Shown here in pieces: positions 32,619-40,488 of a stretch of 64,000 nucleotides of DNA. Every line of letters begins with the position of its first letter. The first letter of the stretch is position 1. A program made the translations under genes and the position numbers. This DNA comes from Delftia sp. PS-11 (GTDB lineage Bacteria; Pseudomonadota; Gammaproteobacteria; Burkholderiales; Burkholderiaceae_C): assembly GCF_029870285.1 (NCBI RefSeq), contig NZ_JACSYA010000020.1:1-64000 (forward strand), given 5' to 3'. The notes under the pieces were generated by a model. The model saw only the letters and a program-made list of their open reading frames with translations. It was not told the DNA's origin and made no database searches.

Positions 32619-33500
32619 ATGGACTTGATCCGACCTATCGCCGTGTCTGCGGGCATGGTGACCACAAACGCTGTTGACGCAGACCCTCAGTGGGTCGCTG
32701 GCACCACATATGCAGCAGGGGCCAAGGTGACGCGAGAGCGCCGCATCTGGATCTCGCTGCAGGCCGGCAACGTCGGGCACACGCCCGGCGCTGCGGGCGC
32801 GGAGGCATGGTGGTCCGATGCCGGGTCTGCGAACTCCTGGGCCATGTTTGATGACAAGGTGCAGACGGTCACGCAACGGGATGCAAGTCTCAGCGTGACC
32901 GTGCAGCCGATTGGCGCGCAGGTTGTTGCGCTGCTCAATGTGCGCGGGATGCGAGCCCGCGTGCAGTCATCTTTCAATGGCGCCGCAGTGTTCGATAAAA
33001 CGATTTCGCTGTGGGATACCAGCGTCATCGCGAATTGGGGTGACTTCTATTTCAACGAGCCCGAATTCCGCTCAGAGGCGGTGTTTGTGGATTTGCCGCC
33101 TGTGATCGGGCAGGTCGTGACCATCACGGTCGAGGCTCCTGGCGGGACTGCACAGCTGGGCATGGTGGTGATGGGCAAGCCGCTCAATGTCGGTCTGGAA
33201 AAAGTGGGGCTGCAGCGCTCGGGGATTGACTACTCCCAGGCGACGTTCGACCAGTTTGGCGAGGCCAGCATCACCAAGCGCGCCTATGCCCGCAAGGTCA
33301 GCACCCAGACCCTGATCGAAAACAAGGATCTCGACCGCATCACGCGCCGGCTGGACCAGTTGGCCAGCGTGCCCGTGCTGGTGCTCTCTGGCTCTGGCCG
33401 CTTCGGCAGCACGGTTGTTTTTGGCCTGGTCAGTTACACGGTAGACGTTGCGATGTACGCCTATTCATACGTTTCAATTGATGTCAAGGGGCTTATTTGA
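32619..33500 (+). CDS. Tail tip / baseplate protein with N-terminal carbohydrate-binding-like module
   Basis: 293 residues, starting directly after the tape measure stop. Residues 25-68 ([13 protein letters not shown] and later W-W-S-D-A-G) resemble chitin-binding-type modules found in phage tail proteins. The remainder is beta-rich. Position between tape measure and tail fibre suggests a tail tip component. It overlaps the next start by 1 bp. Confidence 0.75.
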   Translation: MDLIRPIAVSAGMVTTNAVDADPQWVAGTTYAAGAKVTRERRIWISLQAGNVGHTPGAAGAEAWWSDAGSANSWAMFDDKVQTVTQRDASLSVTVQPIGAQVVALLNVRGMRARVQSSFNGAAVFDKTISLWDTSVIANWGDFYFNEPEFRSEAVFVDLPPVIGQVVTITVEAPGGTAQLGMVVMGKPLNVGLEKVGLQRSGIDYSQATFDQFGEASITKRAYARKVSTQTLIENKDLDRITRRLDQLASVPVLVLSGSGRFGSTVVFGLVSYTVDVAMYAYSYVSIDVKGLI

Positions 33501-35107
33501 TGACTATTTCACTCCCGCCCAAAGCGCCGGACCCATCGACAAAAGAGTTTCCCGAAGATGCTCTCGCATTCGTGCAGTGGCAGCATGATTCTGTGCCGCA
33601 ATTCAACCAGGCGGTGGTCGATACCAACGCCGCAAAGCTGGTAGCCCAGCAGGCCGCTGTGACTGCTGCAGCAGATGCCAACGCACAGATCGCGCCCAGC
33701 CTTAGCGCCGCCCAGACTGCAGCCGGCATCGCGACAGCTGCTGCGGGCACGGCGACCACGAAGGCAGGCGAAGCTGCAACGTCCGCCAGCGCCGCGGCCA
33801 CGAAGGCGGGCGAGGCCTCAGGCTCCGCAGCGACAGCGGCAACCAAAGCCAGCGAAGCAGCCGGCTCGGCGTCCACAGCAGCCACGAAGGCCAGCGAGGC
33901 CACAGCGGCAGCCGCGACGGCTCAGGACTGGGCCAGCAAGCCCACGGGCGCGGTGGACGGCGCGTCGCTGTCTGCAAAGCAGTACGCCCAGATGGCCCAG
34001 GCTGCCGGCCTGCCCGCGTTTTCCGGCGCTCTCAAGAAGCTGCGCACGAACGCCGCAAACAACGGCGCCGAGTGGGTGGACGACACGGGCGGCACCATCG
34101 CCCGCAGCGCGCGCACCAGCAACACGCAGCTCGTCGCGGCGGACCTGGGGTCGCTGATCGACATCACGTCGGGCACGTTTACCCAGACGTTTGCTGCCGT
34201 GGCCACGCTGGGCGCAGGCTGGTACATCTGGCTGCGCAACTCGGGCGCGGGGGATGTGACACTCGATCCGAGCGGCTCCGAACAGATCGACGGGCTGACG
34301 AGCTATGTGATGTACCCCGGCGAAGTGCGGCTGGTTCAGTGCGACGGCTCGGCGCTACGCAGTCTGGTGGTCACGCCATTCAGCAAGACCTGGACCACAT
34401 CTGGCACGTTCATCAAGCCGCCCGGCTATGCGGAGTTCGGTGCGCGCATCAAGGCTGGCGATGGTGGTGGAGGTGGCGGCGGCTCTGGAGCAGGGCTTAA
34501 CTCCAGCGCATACCCATCCGGCTCGGCATCTGGGGGTGGCGGCGGCTCTGGAGGTGTTGCCGGCGCAGAGCTGATGGCGCAAAAGCAGGCATCTGACGTT
34601 GCTGCATCATCGACCGTCACAGTGGGCGCTAAGGGAGTGGGAGGTAACGGCGGCACGGCTGCATCCAGTTTCATGTCTGGGAACTCTGGCAGCTACGGGT
34701 CTGCGGGCGGCCAGAGTGCGGCTCTTGGCGTGACCGCAAGCGGTGGCGGCGCAGGCGCGGGCGGCAATGGCGGGCAGTACAACTCTGGCGGGGGTGCTGG
34801 CAGCTCGTCTGGCGGTGGAGCCAATACGACCGTGCCCTCGTTTGCGGCGAGCACTATTCGAGACTTTGTGACTGCTGCAACGCACTCTCTGCCTCTTGCA
34901 GGCAACTCATCGCCAGCATCATCGGCGGGCTCGTCGGGGGCGGGCGGCAGTGGTGGCACAGGTGGCGTGCGTGTCGATGGCATCGCCAAGGGTGGCAACG
35001 GAGGCAACGGCAGCAACGGCGGCTACAACGCATCTGGGGCCAGCACGGCGGGCTCGAAGGGCGCTGATGGTCTTGATGGCTGGGTCAAGATTTGGGGGAT
35101 CGTGTGA
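33500..35107 (+). CDS. Tail fibre with helical stalk and glycine-rich adhesin tip
   Basis: 535 residues from the ATG at 33500. Residues about 87-145 hold four 14-residue repeats starting K-A-G/S-E-A, a trimeric coiled-coil stalk seen in tail fibres. The middle is beta-rich ([11 protein letters not shown]). From about residue 315 the protein is dominated by G-G-G-G-G-S stretches separated by short loops, ending in G-W-V-K-I-W-G. This resembles the polyglycine sandwich of Gp38-type phage adhesins, in which the loops between glycine runs bind the receptor. Probable host-range determinant. Confidence 0.85.
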   Translation: MTISLPPKAPDPSTKEFPEDALAFVQWQHDSVPQFNQAVVDTNAAKLVAQQAAVTAAADANAQIAPSLSAAQTAAGIATAAAGTATTKAGEAATSASAAATKAGEASGSAATAATKASEAAGSASTAATKASEATAAAATAQDWASKPTGAVDGASLSAKQYAQMAQAAGLPAFSGALKKLRTNAANNGAEWVDDTGGTIARSARTSNTQLVAADLGSLIDITSGTFTQTFAAVATLGAGWYIWLRNSGAGDVTLDPSGSEQIDGLTSYVMYPGEVRLVQCDGSALRSLVVTPFSKTWTTSGTFIKPPGYAEFGARIKAGDGGGGGGGSGAGLNSSAYPSGSASGGGGGSGGVAGAELMAQKQASDVAASSTVTVGAKGVGGNGGTAASSFMSGNSGSYGSAGGQSAALGVTASGGGAGAGGNGGQYNSGGGAGSSSGGGANTTVPSFAASTIRDFVTAATHSLPLAGNSSPASSAGSSGAGGSGGTGGVRVDGIAKGGNGGNGSNGGYNASGASTAGSKGADGLDGWVKIWGIV

Positions 35108-35508
35108 TGGGACGCTACGCGGAAATCAAAGATGGAGTGGTCGTCAACCACGTACTTGCAACGGCTGCATTTGCGCGCGAGCAGGGCTGGATTGCTGCAG
35201 GTGACAGCCGCATTGGAGATCTGTGGGACGGCACGAGCTTTGCCCCGGCGCCGGAGCCGCCAGAGCCTGTGCCGGCCGCAATCAGCAGGCGCCAGGGCCA
35301 GCTTGTGCTGCACGCTCTTGGGTTGCTGGAGGCAGCCGAGGCTGCAATCACTGGCATTGCGGATCCGCTGGAGCGCCGTGCTGCGCAGATCGAGTATGAG
35401 GCCAGTACCTGGGAGCGCAGCAATGCGTTTTTGGCGGGTCTGTGGGCTCAGCTCGGCGGCACGCCTGCATCACTGGATGAGGCGTTTCGCACTGCCGTGA
35501 CGCTCTGA
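35107..35508 (+). CDS. Tail fibre-associated protein (assembly chaperone candidate)
   Basis: 133 residues from the ATG at 35107, overlapping the fibre stop by 1 bp (TGATG). N-terminal Y-A-E-I-K-D-G-V-V-V-N-H-V near residue 5 and W-D-G-T-S-F near 42 are common in small phage proteins encoded after tail fibres. The second half is helical. Role as fibre chaperone is inferred from position. Confidence 0.7.
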   Translation: MGRYAEIKDGVVVNHVLATAAFAREQGWIAAGDSRIGDLWDGTSFAPAPEPPEPVPAAISRRQGQLVLHALGLLEAAEAAITGIADPLERRAAQIEYEASTWERSNAFLAGLWAQLGGTPASLDEAFRTAVTL

Positions 35509-35530
35509 CCGGCAACACCCCAAACCACAC

Positions 35531-35552
35531 AACCCGCTTCGGCGGGTTTTTT
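35531..35552 (+). terminator. Terminator between tail and lysis genes
   Basis: AACCCGC and GCGGGTT arms with a TTCG-type loop and T-run. Lysis genes start 22 bp later, so late transcription must read through. Confidence 0.8.
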
Positions 35553-35573
35553 CATGCCCGGAGGAGGGCGCTG

Positions 35574-35966
35574 ATGAATCAACTGGAACCGACGAATGTG
35601 GCCATCGCGCTGGCCTCTGTGCTGTTTGGCCCGGCCCTGGCCGCGCTGGTGGGGCCGTATGCCGTGATCCTGATCGCGTCCACTGTGGGCGCGGCCTGGG
35701 CGCTGGGCCGGCGCGACCCGAGCGCGCGCCTGGGCGCTGCAGGGTATTTCCTGCGGCTCAACCTGACGGCCTTGCTGGTGACCTGGGGGCTGGCCACGCT
35801 CGCGGGGCGCTGGCTCGATATTGACGAGACCAACTGGATGTTGGCCCCGATTGCGTTGCTGGTGGGGGGCGTGGGCGACGACTGGCCCCGCCTCGGGCGG
35901 TGGCTCTTCGAGCGCGCTGGCCGTGTGCTGGAGCGCAAGGCTGGCGGTGATGGGGGTGCGGCATGA
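35574..35966 (+). CDS. Holin-like membrane protein 1
   Basis: 130 residues with GAGGAGGG upstream. Three hydrophobic segments lie near residues 7-28, 30-45 and 65-82, with a weaker one near 90-100. The C-terminus is charged (E-R-A-G-R-V-L-E-R-K). It is first in the lysis cassette and overlaps the next membrane protein gene by 4 bp. A holin or antiholin role is inferred from topology and location. Confidence 0.7.
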   Translation: MNQLEPTNVAIALASVLFGPALAALVGPYAVILIASTVGAAWALGRRDPSARLGAAGYFLRLNLTALLVTWGLATLAGRWLDIDETNWMLAPIALLVGGVGDDWPRLGRWLFERAGRVLERKAGGDGGAA

Positions 35967-36268
35967 CATGGCAAACCCATCAGCTCCTGGCCGTGCTGCA
36001 CCTGGTGGCCTGCGCCGGGATTTGCTGGGCCTGCATCTGCAGGCTCAACTCCAACATCTGCCGCATCCACAGATGGGCCCGCGCCAAGTATTCGATCCTG
36101 CTGGCCGGCTTCATGTCCAGCGGCCTGCGGCCGCTTTTGTGGGGCACATGGCCGGAGGTGGCCGATGCCATCGCTGCCGCCAGCGTGCTCTGTTATCTGG
36201 CAATCAACGTGGCGCGCTGGCGCGACGCCACGCACCCCATGCGGAGGCAAGACGACCATGAACTTTGA
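35963..36268 (+). CDS. Holin-like membrane protein 2
   Basis: 101 residues with hydrophobic segments near 7-28, 42-60 and 66-83, several cysteines and a charged C-terminus. Directly precedes and overlaps the endolysin gene by 11 bp. The two adjacent small membrane proteins may be a holin/antiholin pair. Confidence 0.7.
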   Translation: MTWQTHQLLAVLHLVACAGICWACICRLNSNICRIHRWARAKYSILLAGFMSSGLRPLLWGTWPEVADAIAAASVLCYLAINVARWRDATHPMRRQDDHEL

Positions 36269-36740
36269 CCAGGCATTCGACCGCCTGCTGGGCCATGAGG
36301 GCGGCTACAGCAACAATCCAGCCGACCCGGGTGGTGAGACCATGTGGGGCGTCACTGCCCGCGTGGCCCGTGCTGACGGCTACCTGGGCGAGATGCGCGA
36401 CCTGCCGCGCGAGCGCGCCAAGCGTATCTATCGCCGCCTGTACTGGGATGCCGTGCAGGCTGACCAGTTGCCTGAGGTCGTGCGCTTCGATGTGTTCGAT
36501 GGCGCCGTCAACAGCGGACCTGGGCAATCCGTGATGTGGCTGCAGCGTGCGGCTGGCGCGGTGGATGATGGCATCGTAGGCCCCAAGACCATCGCCGCTG
36601 CCATGGCTGCAGGTGCGACGCTGGCTGCGCGCTACAACGGCCACCGGCTGCGTTTCCTGGCCGACCGCCCGACCTGGGGCAGCTTTGGCAAGGGCTGGGC
36701 CCGGCGCATCGCGGCCAATCTGCTGGGGGGCTCTGCATGA
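36258..36740 (+). CDS. Endolysin (GH108 family)
   Basis: 160 residues from the ATG at 36258. N-terminal G-H-E-G-G-Y (Glu14 probably catalytic), D-P-G-G-E-T-M-W-G-V-T near 28 and a C-terminal peptidoglycan-binding-like part (D-G-I-V-G-P-K-T near 100) identify a GH108-type muramidase. It cleaves the glycan backbone of peptidoglycan at lysis. No signal peptide is seen, so release should depend on the holin. Confidence 0.93.
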   Translation: MNFDQAFDRLLGHEGGYSNNPADPGGETMWGVTARVARADGYLGEMRDLPRERAKRIYRRLYWDAVQADQLPEVVRFDVFDGAVNSGPGQSVMWLQRAAGAVDDGIVGPKTIAAAMAAGATLAARYNGHRLRFLADRPTWGSFGKGWARRIAANLLGGSA

Positions 36741-37105
36741 TGACGCCCACGCAAACCATCCTGGCCGTGCTCGCTGCCAGCAGTCTGCTGCTGGGCTGGG
36801 CCTGGCTGGATGCCCGAGACGATGCGGCCACGGCCCGCGCCGAACTGGTGGCCATGCAGCAGCAGCGCGATGGCGCGCGCCAAGCGGCGCAGGCCTGCAG
36901 TGATGCAACCGAGGGTCTGGGCCGACTGGCGGCGCAGCGCGCAGTGGATGCCGCTCCTGCCCGTGCTGCAGCCGCGGGCCAGGCCCAGGCGCTCAACGCC
37001 CGCGCCGACTACACCCTGGCCACCGCGCCGGCCGTGCCCGGCGACAGCTGCGCGAGCCTGCAGGCCCTGGGCGCCGAGTGGCTCAAGGGGAGGGTCAAGC
37101 CATGA
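36737..37105 (+). CDS. Rz: Rz-like inner-membrane spanin
   Basis: 122 residues. An N-terminal hydrophobic helix (T-I-L-A-V-L-A-A-S-S-L-L-L-G-W) is followed by a periplasmic alanine/glutamine-rich coiled coil (30-80). This and its position between endolysin and an overlapping Rz1 lipoprotein gene define an i-spanin. It disrupts the outer membrane together with Rz1. Overlaps endolysin and Rz1 by 4 bp each. Confidence 0.85.
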   Translation: MMTPTQTILAVLAASSLLLGWAWLDARDDAATARAELVAMQQQRDGARQAAQACSDATEGLGRLAAQRAVDAAPARAAAAGQAQALNARADYTLATAPAVPGDSCASLQALGAEWLKGRVKP

Positions 37106-37359
37106 TGCGCGCTGTGGTGCTGCTGGGGGCGCTGGCCTTGACCGGCTGCGGCGCCGTGCCAAGGGTCCAAGTCCAGGAGGTCAAGGTGCCCGTGCCCGTG
37201 GAGTGCCGCGAGCCCATCCCAGACCGGCCCGCCATGCCTACGGAGGCGCTGGCCGAGGATGCCGCCCCCTTCGAGTTGCTGCGCGCTGCGCTGGCCGAGA
37301 TCGACAGGCGGCAAGGCTACGAGGTGCGGCTGCTGGCCGCGCTGATAGCGTGCACATGA
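37102..37359 (+). CDS. Rz1: Rz1-like outer-membrane spanin lipoprotein (altered C-terminus)
   Basis: 85 residues. The signal peptide ends in the lipobox L-T-G-C (Cys16), followed by a proline-rich segment (K-V-P-V-P-V, P-I-P-D-R-P-A-M-P), as in o-spanins. The last codons come from a 41-bp sequence that is repeated at 38310-38350. The copy there is followed by codons for A-P-L-T-P-R and a stop, probably the original end. So insertion of the accessory segment seems to have shortened Rz1 by a few residues, likely without loss of function. Confidence 0.85.
   Translation: MMRAVVLLGALALTGCGAVPRVQVQEVKVPVPVECREPIPDRPAMPTEALAEDAAPFELLRAALAEIDRRQGYEVRLLAALIACT
37315..37355. repeat. 41-bp direct repeat, left copy (end of Rz1)
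   Basis: Matches 38310-38350 with one mismatch out of 41. The two copies flank the accessory gene at 37434-38294. Confidence 0.9.
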
Positions 37360-37433
37360 TCGCTGATACCGCATATGGATAGCGATTGACGGCATGCGCT
37401 ACGATCACGTTTCCCCTTATGGTTGGAGAAGGC

Positions 37434-38294
37434 ATGGCATCGGCAAGCGACTACGTTTCAAAGGAAGTGCTTGAGCAAGTCTCCACGGAGAGCTTTGCTC
37501 AGAACATCTCAAACTATCGAGGCCTGCTGATTCGCTGGGGGAAAGAGGTGGATGCCGACAGCTTGGATGATAAGCGCGCGCAACTACTTTTCAAGGAGGC
37601 GTCCATGCTTCAGGAGATCATTCAGGGACAGATATCTGCAGCAGGAAGCAATGCGCGGTCTTTGGGAGTCCCGCCAGAAGCCTTGCAAGAGGTGCTAGAA
37701 ATCTATACGAAGGTGCTGCAGAAGCTCGTTCTGAGAGTTGCAAGGGGGCTTGACTTGTACTCTCCGGAGCTACAGAGGATCATTGATACCGTAGAAGGCT
37801 TGGCCCCAGAGATGCAAGCGCCTCAGCTCAAGAACTTCGTCTCCAAGGTTAAGACTGCCCGAGTTGCTTTGGGGCAACTGATAAGCAACCCGATGGCTGC
37901 CAGTCTGATTGCGCCAATATTCCTTACGTTGATGAATGAGCTTGCGGCGATGGCGCGCGATATAGCTCCACACAGGTTTGATGGAGCGCCGCCACAGCCG
38001 CCTTCACCCCCTCCGCCAGATGGGCGTGGCGAAGGGGGTGGTGGGCAGGACATTCCTCGGCGCGTTCAGAAATTGGAGGACAAGATGGATTCTGTTGCAG
38101 GAGACATTGCGGCCATCAAGAACACGCTGGTCCGCCTGGAAGAGTTCTTGAAGCACGCTGCGATGAAGTCCGACGTAGCTAAGGTGGAAGAGCGCTTGGC
38201 CCACACCCCCACAAAGGCTGAGATGTACATCGCTGGAGGCGCTGCCGCTGCCGCAGTCATCGGCCTGATGGCGAAGGGTTTTGGCTGGCTCTAG
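37434..38294 (+). CDS. Accessory (moron) gene inserted in the rz1 end, membrane-anchored coiled-coil protein
   Basis: 286 residues from the ATG at 37434, with TTGGAGA upstream; an open frame from 37386 is possible but lacks support. The N-terminal 180 residues are helical, without a signal peptide. A proline/glycine linker (P-P-Q-P-P-S-P-P-P-P-D) is followed by a coiled coil (about 215-262), and a single C-terminal hydrophobic helix (Y-I-A-G-G-A-A-A-A-A-V-I-G-L) suggests tail anchoring in the inner membrane. Flanking 41-bp repeats, lower GC and position after the lysis genes mark it as recently acquired. Superinfection exclusion or another defence role is plausible but unproven. Confidence 0.8.
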   Translation: MASASDYVSKEVLEQVSTESFAQNISNYRGLLIRWGKEVDADSLDDKRAQLLFKEASMLQEIIQGQISAAGSNARSLGVPPEALQEVLEIYTKVLQKLVLRVARGLDLYSPELQRIIDTVEGLAPEMQAPQLKNFVSKVKTARVALGQLISNPMAASLIAPIFLTLMNELAAMARDIAPHRFDGAPPQPPSPPPPDGRGEGGGGQDIPRRVQKLEDKMDSVAGDIAAIKNTLVRLEEFLKHAAMKSDVAKVEERLAHTPTKAEMYIAGGAAAAAVIGLMAKGFGWL

Positions 38295-38372
38295 GTCGAA
38301 CGCCGCGAGGGCTACGAGGTGCGGCTGCTGGCCGCGCTGATGGCGTGCACGGCGCCGCTGACGCCGCGCTGA
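38295..38372 (+). pseudogene. Remnant of the Rz1 C-terminus
   Basis: Reads V-E-R-R-E-G-Y-E-V-R-L-L-A-A-L-M-A-C-T then A-P-L-T-P-R and a stop, in frame with the end of Rz1 but without a start. The upstream bases are diverged from the left copy, so the repeat may derive from recombination with a related phage rather than simple duplication. Confidence 0.7.
38310..38350. repeat. 41-bp direct repeat, right copy
   Basis: 40 of 41 bases identical to 37315-37355. Confidence 0.9.
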
Positions 38373-38421
38373 TGCGGGATGCGTGGCCCCTGGTGGCGCG
38401 CTGACTGCGTGGGCCGGCGCG

Positions 38422-38853
38422 TCACTTCGCCAAGCGGCTGACCTTCAGTTCTAGCTCGTACCCCATCGCTGCCAGCGCGGCGGCGATGGTGTCGATTTTC
38501 GTGGCGTGCCCCAGGTCAAACACGCGCGTCATCTCCTGGGGCTTGATGCCCATCGCGCGGGCTACGTCAACGGGCCGCGTGCTGCTCTCCAGGCGGGCAT
38601 TGAGCAGCGCCACCTTTGCAGCCACAGAGAGCGGCAAGGCCACCAAGCGCTCGCCATCTTCCAGCTTGCTTGGCGCTGGCACTGGGCGGCCATCCTCGAA
38701 ATAGAAATCCATGGCGGTGATCAGCGCATCGCGCGCCATGGCTTCGGCTTCTTCCAGCGTATCTCCCTCGGTGATGGCTTCGGGGATGTCGCGGAATGTG
38801 ACGGTGTAGCCCCCTTCGGCTGCGGGATCGAAGAGAGCGGGGTACTTGTGCAT
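38422..38853 (-). CDS. hicB: HicB-type antitoxin
   Basis: 143 residues from the ATG at 38853, which has GGGA at proper spacing; an ATG at 38865 is 4 codons longer. The N-terminal HicB domain has Y-P-A-L-F-D, then G-G-Y-T-V-T-F-R-D-I-P and E-A-E-A-M-A-R-D-A-L. The C-terminal part is a helix-turn-helix (D-V-A-R-A-M-G-I-K-P-Q-E) for autoregulation. It neutralises the HicA toxin encoded just upstream. Confidence 0.93.
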   Translation of the reverse strand: MHKYPALFDPAAEGGYTVTFRDIPEAITEGDTLEEAEAMARDALITAMDFYFEDGRPVPAPSKLEDGERLVALPLSVAAKVALLNARLESSTRPVDVARAMGIKPQEMTRVFDLGHATKIDTIAAALAAMGYELELKVSRLAK

Positions 38854-38901
38854 GTTGTTTCCCATCTGTCAGGTGGTCGTGAAGCTGCAGGGAGTCGGGC
38901 T

Positions 38902-38917
38902 AGGCCCTTTCGGGCCT
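38902..38917. repeat. Short hairpin between hicA and hicB
   Basis: AGGCCC-TTTC-GGGCCT, a 6-bp perfect stem located between toxin and antitoxin genes. It may adjust the relative expression of the two. Confidence 0.45.
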
Positions 38918-38923
38918 GCCTCC

Positions 38924-39100
38924 TTAGTCGAGTCCTAACTGCTTCAGGATTGCGCGTCTTGTGCCGTCCTTGAGCTCCTTCGCTGGGTGTCTTGGTACTA
39001 CAGTTTGTTTTCCGTTCAAGTAGGCTTTTGTGTGACCTTCAACTTCCTTGAACTTGACTCCCTGAGACCTGAGCCACCGTCTGAATTCGCTTTGCTTCAC
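38924..39100 (-). CDS. hicA: HicA-type mRNA interferase toxin
   Basis: 58 residues from the GTG at 39100, chosen because AAGGG lies 5 bp upstream; a GTG at 39106 is two codons longer. M-K-Q-S-E-F-R-R-W-L, G-V-K-F, then G-H-T-K-A-Y (catalytic His in the G-S/T-H or G-H-T position) and V-V-P-R-H-P-A-K-E-L fit HicA. HicA cleaves mRNA ribosome-independently. Toxin-first order is usual for hicAB. Probably stabilises the prophage. Confidence 0.92.
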   Translation of the reverse strand: MKQSEFRRWLRSQGVKFKEVEGHTKAYLNGKQTVVPRHPAKELKDGTRRAILKQLGLD

Positions 39101-39129
39101 GACCACCCTTCTGTTGTTGCGATGGGTGA

Positions 39130-39158
39130 ATTATAAACATTAATGTTTCTTTGCACAA
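39130..39158 (-). promoter_or_regulatory. hicAB promoter with palindromic operator
   Basis: On the minus strand TTGTGC and TATAAT are separated by exactly 17 bp. The perfect palindrome AAACATTAATGTTT (39135-39148) overlaps the -10 and spacer, and is a likely HicB site. Confidence 0.8.
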
Positions 39159-39210
39159 GCAAAAATGTTTATTTTGTAGCCTGCGGCTGCAGGCGCAGCG
39201 GGTGCGTTGC

Positions 39211-39480
39211 TTACGCTGCGACCACTGGCGCAAGCGAGATTGCTGTCCCGTCGATGGAGATCATCTCGCCAGTGGTTGCTGGGTCTGCCTGGAGCGGTAC
39301 GCCCCACATCGTGCCTGGGTGCGCCCCCTTGTGCATGACGTGATCGAGGTGCCGGAGTTCTTCTGGCGGTAGCTTGATCAGCTGGGGGTATTTGTTGTCG
39401 TGGGCTTTCCAGTGCGCCATGAATGCCGTGACAACGCGCTTGTGGACTGTGTGCTTGGGGTGTGTGGAGTCGATTGCCAT
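39211..39480 (-). CDS. Small hypothetical protein near the prophage right end
   Basis: 89 residues from the ATG at 39480 (39504 is an alternative). Contains T-V-H-K-R-V-V-T-A-F-M-A-H-W, P-P-E-E-L-R-H-L-D-H-V-M-H and M-W-G-V-P-L near the C-terminus, with several histidines. Not recognised. Lies between hicAB and attR, in the same orientation as hicAB. Confidence 0.55.
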   Translation of the reverse strand: MAIDSTHPKHTVHKRVVTAFMAHWKAHDNKYPQLIKLPPEELRHLDHVMHKGAHPGTMWGVPLQADPATTGEMISIDGTAISLAPVVAA

Positions 39481-39674
39481 GGCCGGTATTGTGCTGGCTT
39501 GCATCGTCGGTTAGGCGACCGCAAAGGCGTGAGACAGGATGGGTTGCGCTGCCAAAAATGGTGGGGGAATTTTTGACACACCAGGCGCAATGCATGCGTT
39601 TGGTGCGTGCGGTGCGGAGGTTGTAAGCCTTGTAGATCAATAACTTGCGGAAGATGCAAGGCGCGCGTACAAAA

Positions 39675-39732
<58 letters not shown>

Positions 39733-39748
39733 ATGTGTCAAGCAAACA

Positions 39749-39770
39749 AGCGCCTTCAGGGCGCTTTTTT
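39749..39770 (+). terminator. Terminator of the original tRNA-Ser unit
   Basis: AGCGCC and GGCGCT arms with a 5-nt loop and T6, 17 bp after the tRNA fragment. Confidence 0.85.
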
Positions 39771-39965
39771 GTTGCCCTCATGCAGCCATGTTCATCATGA
39801 TGCATGCTTGTTCTCTGGTTGCACTGGCGTACCCGACGCTTGGTGGGCCACGGGACACAGGAGTATGAGTTGATGTGGTCCGTACTGCTTCAGAACTCCA
39901 TACGAACGGCTGTCTGCCCTTGAATAGCTGCACTTCTGCAGCGGCAGGCGGTCGATGGAGTCTGT

Positions 39966-40190
39966 ATGTTTCTCAAAGACTTGAGCCGCGCGCTGCGGCG
40001 CCATCATGTGGCCCGCCTGAAAAAAAATCGGGCCGGTTATGCTGGTGGCTTTCTGACCGAGCCCCGCCATCTGGGGGCGTTGGTTCAGCATCCCTGCTGC
40101 TGTTCATGCTGGATGTGCGGCAACCCCCGCAAATGGTGGGGCGAGCGCTCCATCCAGGAGCGCCGCTGGATGCAGCAAGAGTGCGACTGA
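39966..40190 (+). CDS. Small conserved basic protein with C-S-C-W-M-C-G-N-P-R motif
   Basis: 74 residues with GGAG 7 bp before the ATG. The N-terminus is basic (R-R-H-H-V-A-R-L-K-K-N-R) and the C-terminus carries C-C-C-S-C-W-M-C-G-N-P-R-K and E-R-R-W. I recall this CSC-x-x-CGNPR pattern in small uncharacterised proteins of several bacterial phyla. The cysteines suggest a metal-binding or RNA-binding role, but the function is unknown. A strong terminator follows. Confidence 0.78.
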   Translation: MFLKDLSRALRRHHVARLKKNRAGYAGGFLTEPRHLGALVQHPCCCSCWMCGNPRKWWGERSIQERRWMQQECD

Positions 40191-40227
40191 GCCTTCTGCC
40201 AACTGGATGACCAGCCTTTTCTGATGT

Positions 40228-40257
40228 GCCCGCCAGGCCTTGCCTGGCGGGCATTTT
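40228..40257 (+). terminator. Terminator after the small cysteine-rich gene
   Basis: GCCCGCCAGG (40228-40237) and CCTGGCGGGC (40243-40252) form a perfect 10-bp stem, then ATTTT. Confidence 0.9.
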
Positions 40258-40488
40258 CATTGGCATTTCAAGCCATGCTCTGCATGGCGCAGGTCTGGGC
40301 ATGTGCGGCTTCATTGGTCAAATGCGAATCATATTGATTTGATATTTAAAAATCAATTTTAATTAATGATTTTGCTACTCGTGCCATCTTTGATTTCGAT
40401 CAAGTGTGGCATTTTTTTTAGCAATTTCATGGAAAAATAATTAATTTGATAATTTTGATGTTCTTGGGTGTAAATTTTTGGTAGATTT
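40258..40488 (+). promoter_or_regulatory. AT-rich promoter region of the che-rsb operon
   Basis: About 230 bp, strikingly AT-rich against the surrounding GC. It contains the inverted repeat ATTGATTT (40333-40340) / AAATCAAT (40350-40357) and the FNR/Anr-like site at 40390-40403. I see no unequivocal sigma-70 or sigma-28 promoter. Confidence 0.6.
40390..40403. promoter_or_regulatory. FNR/Anr-type palindrome
   Basis: TTGAT-TTCG-ATCAA matches the TTGAT-N4-ATCAA consensus exactly. It lies about 90 bp upstream of the first gene of the chemosensory operon, suggesting oxygen-responsive control. Confidence 0.6.
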
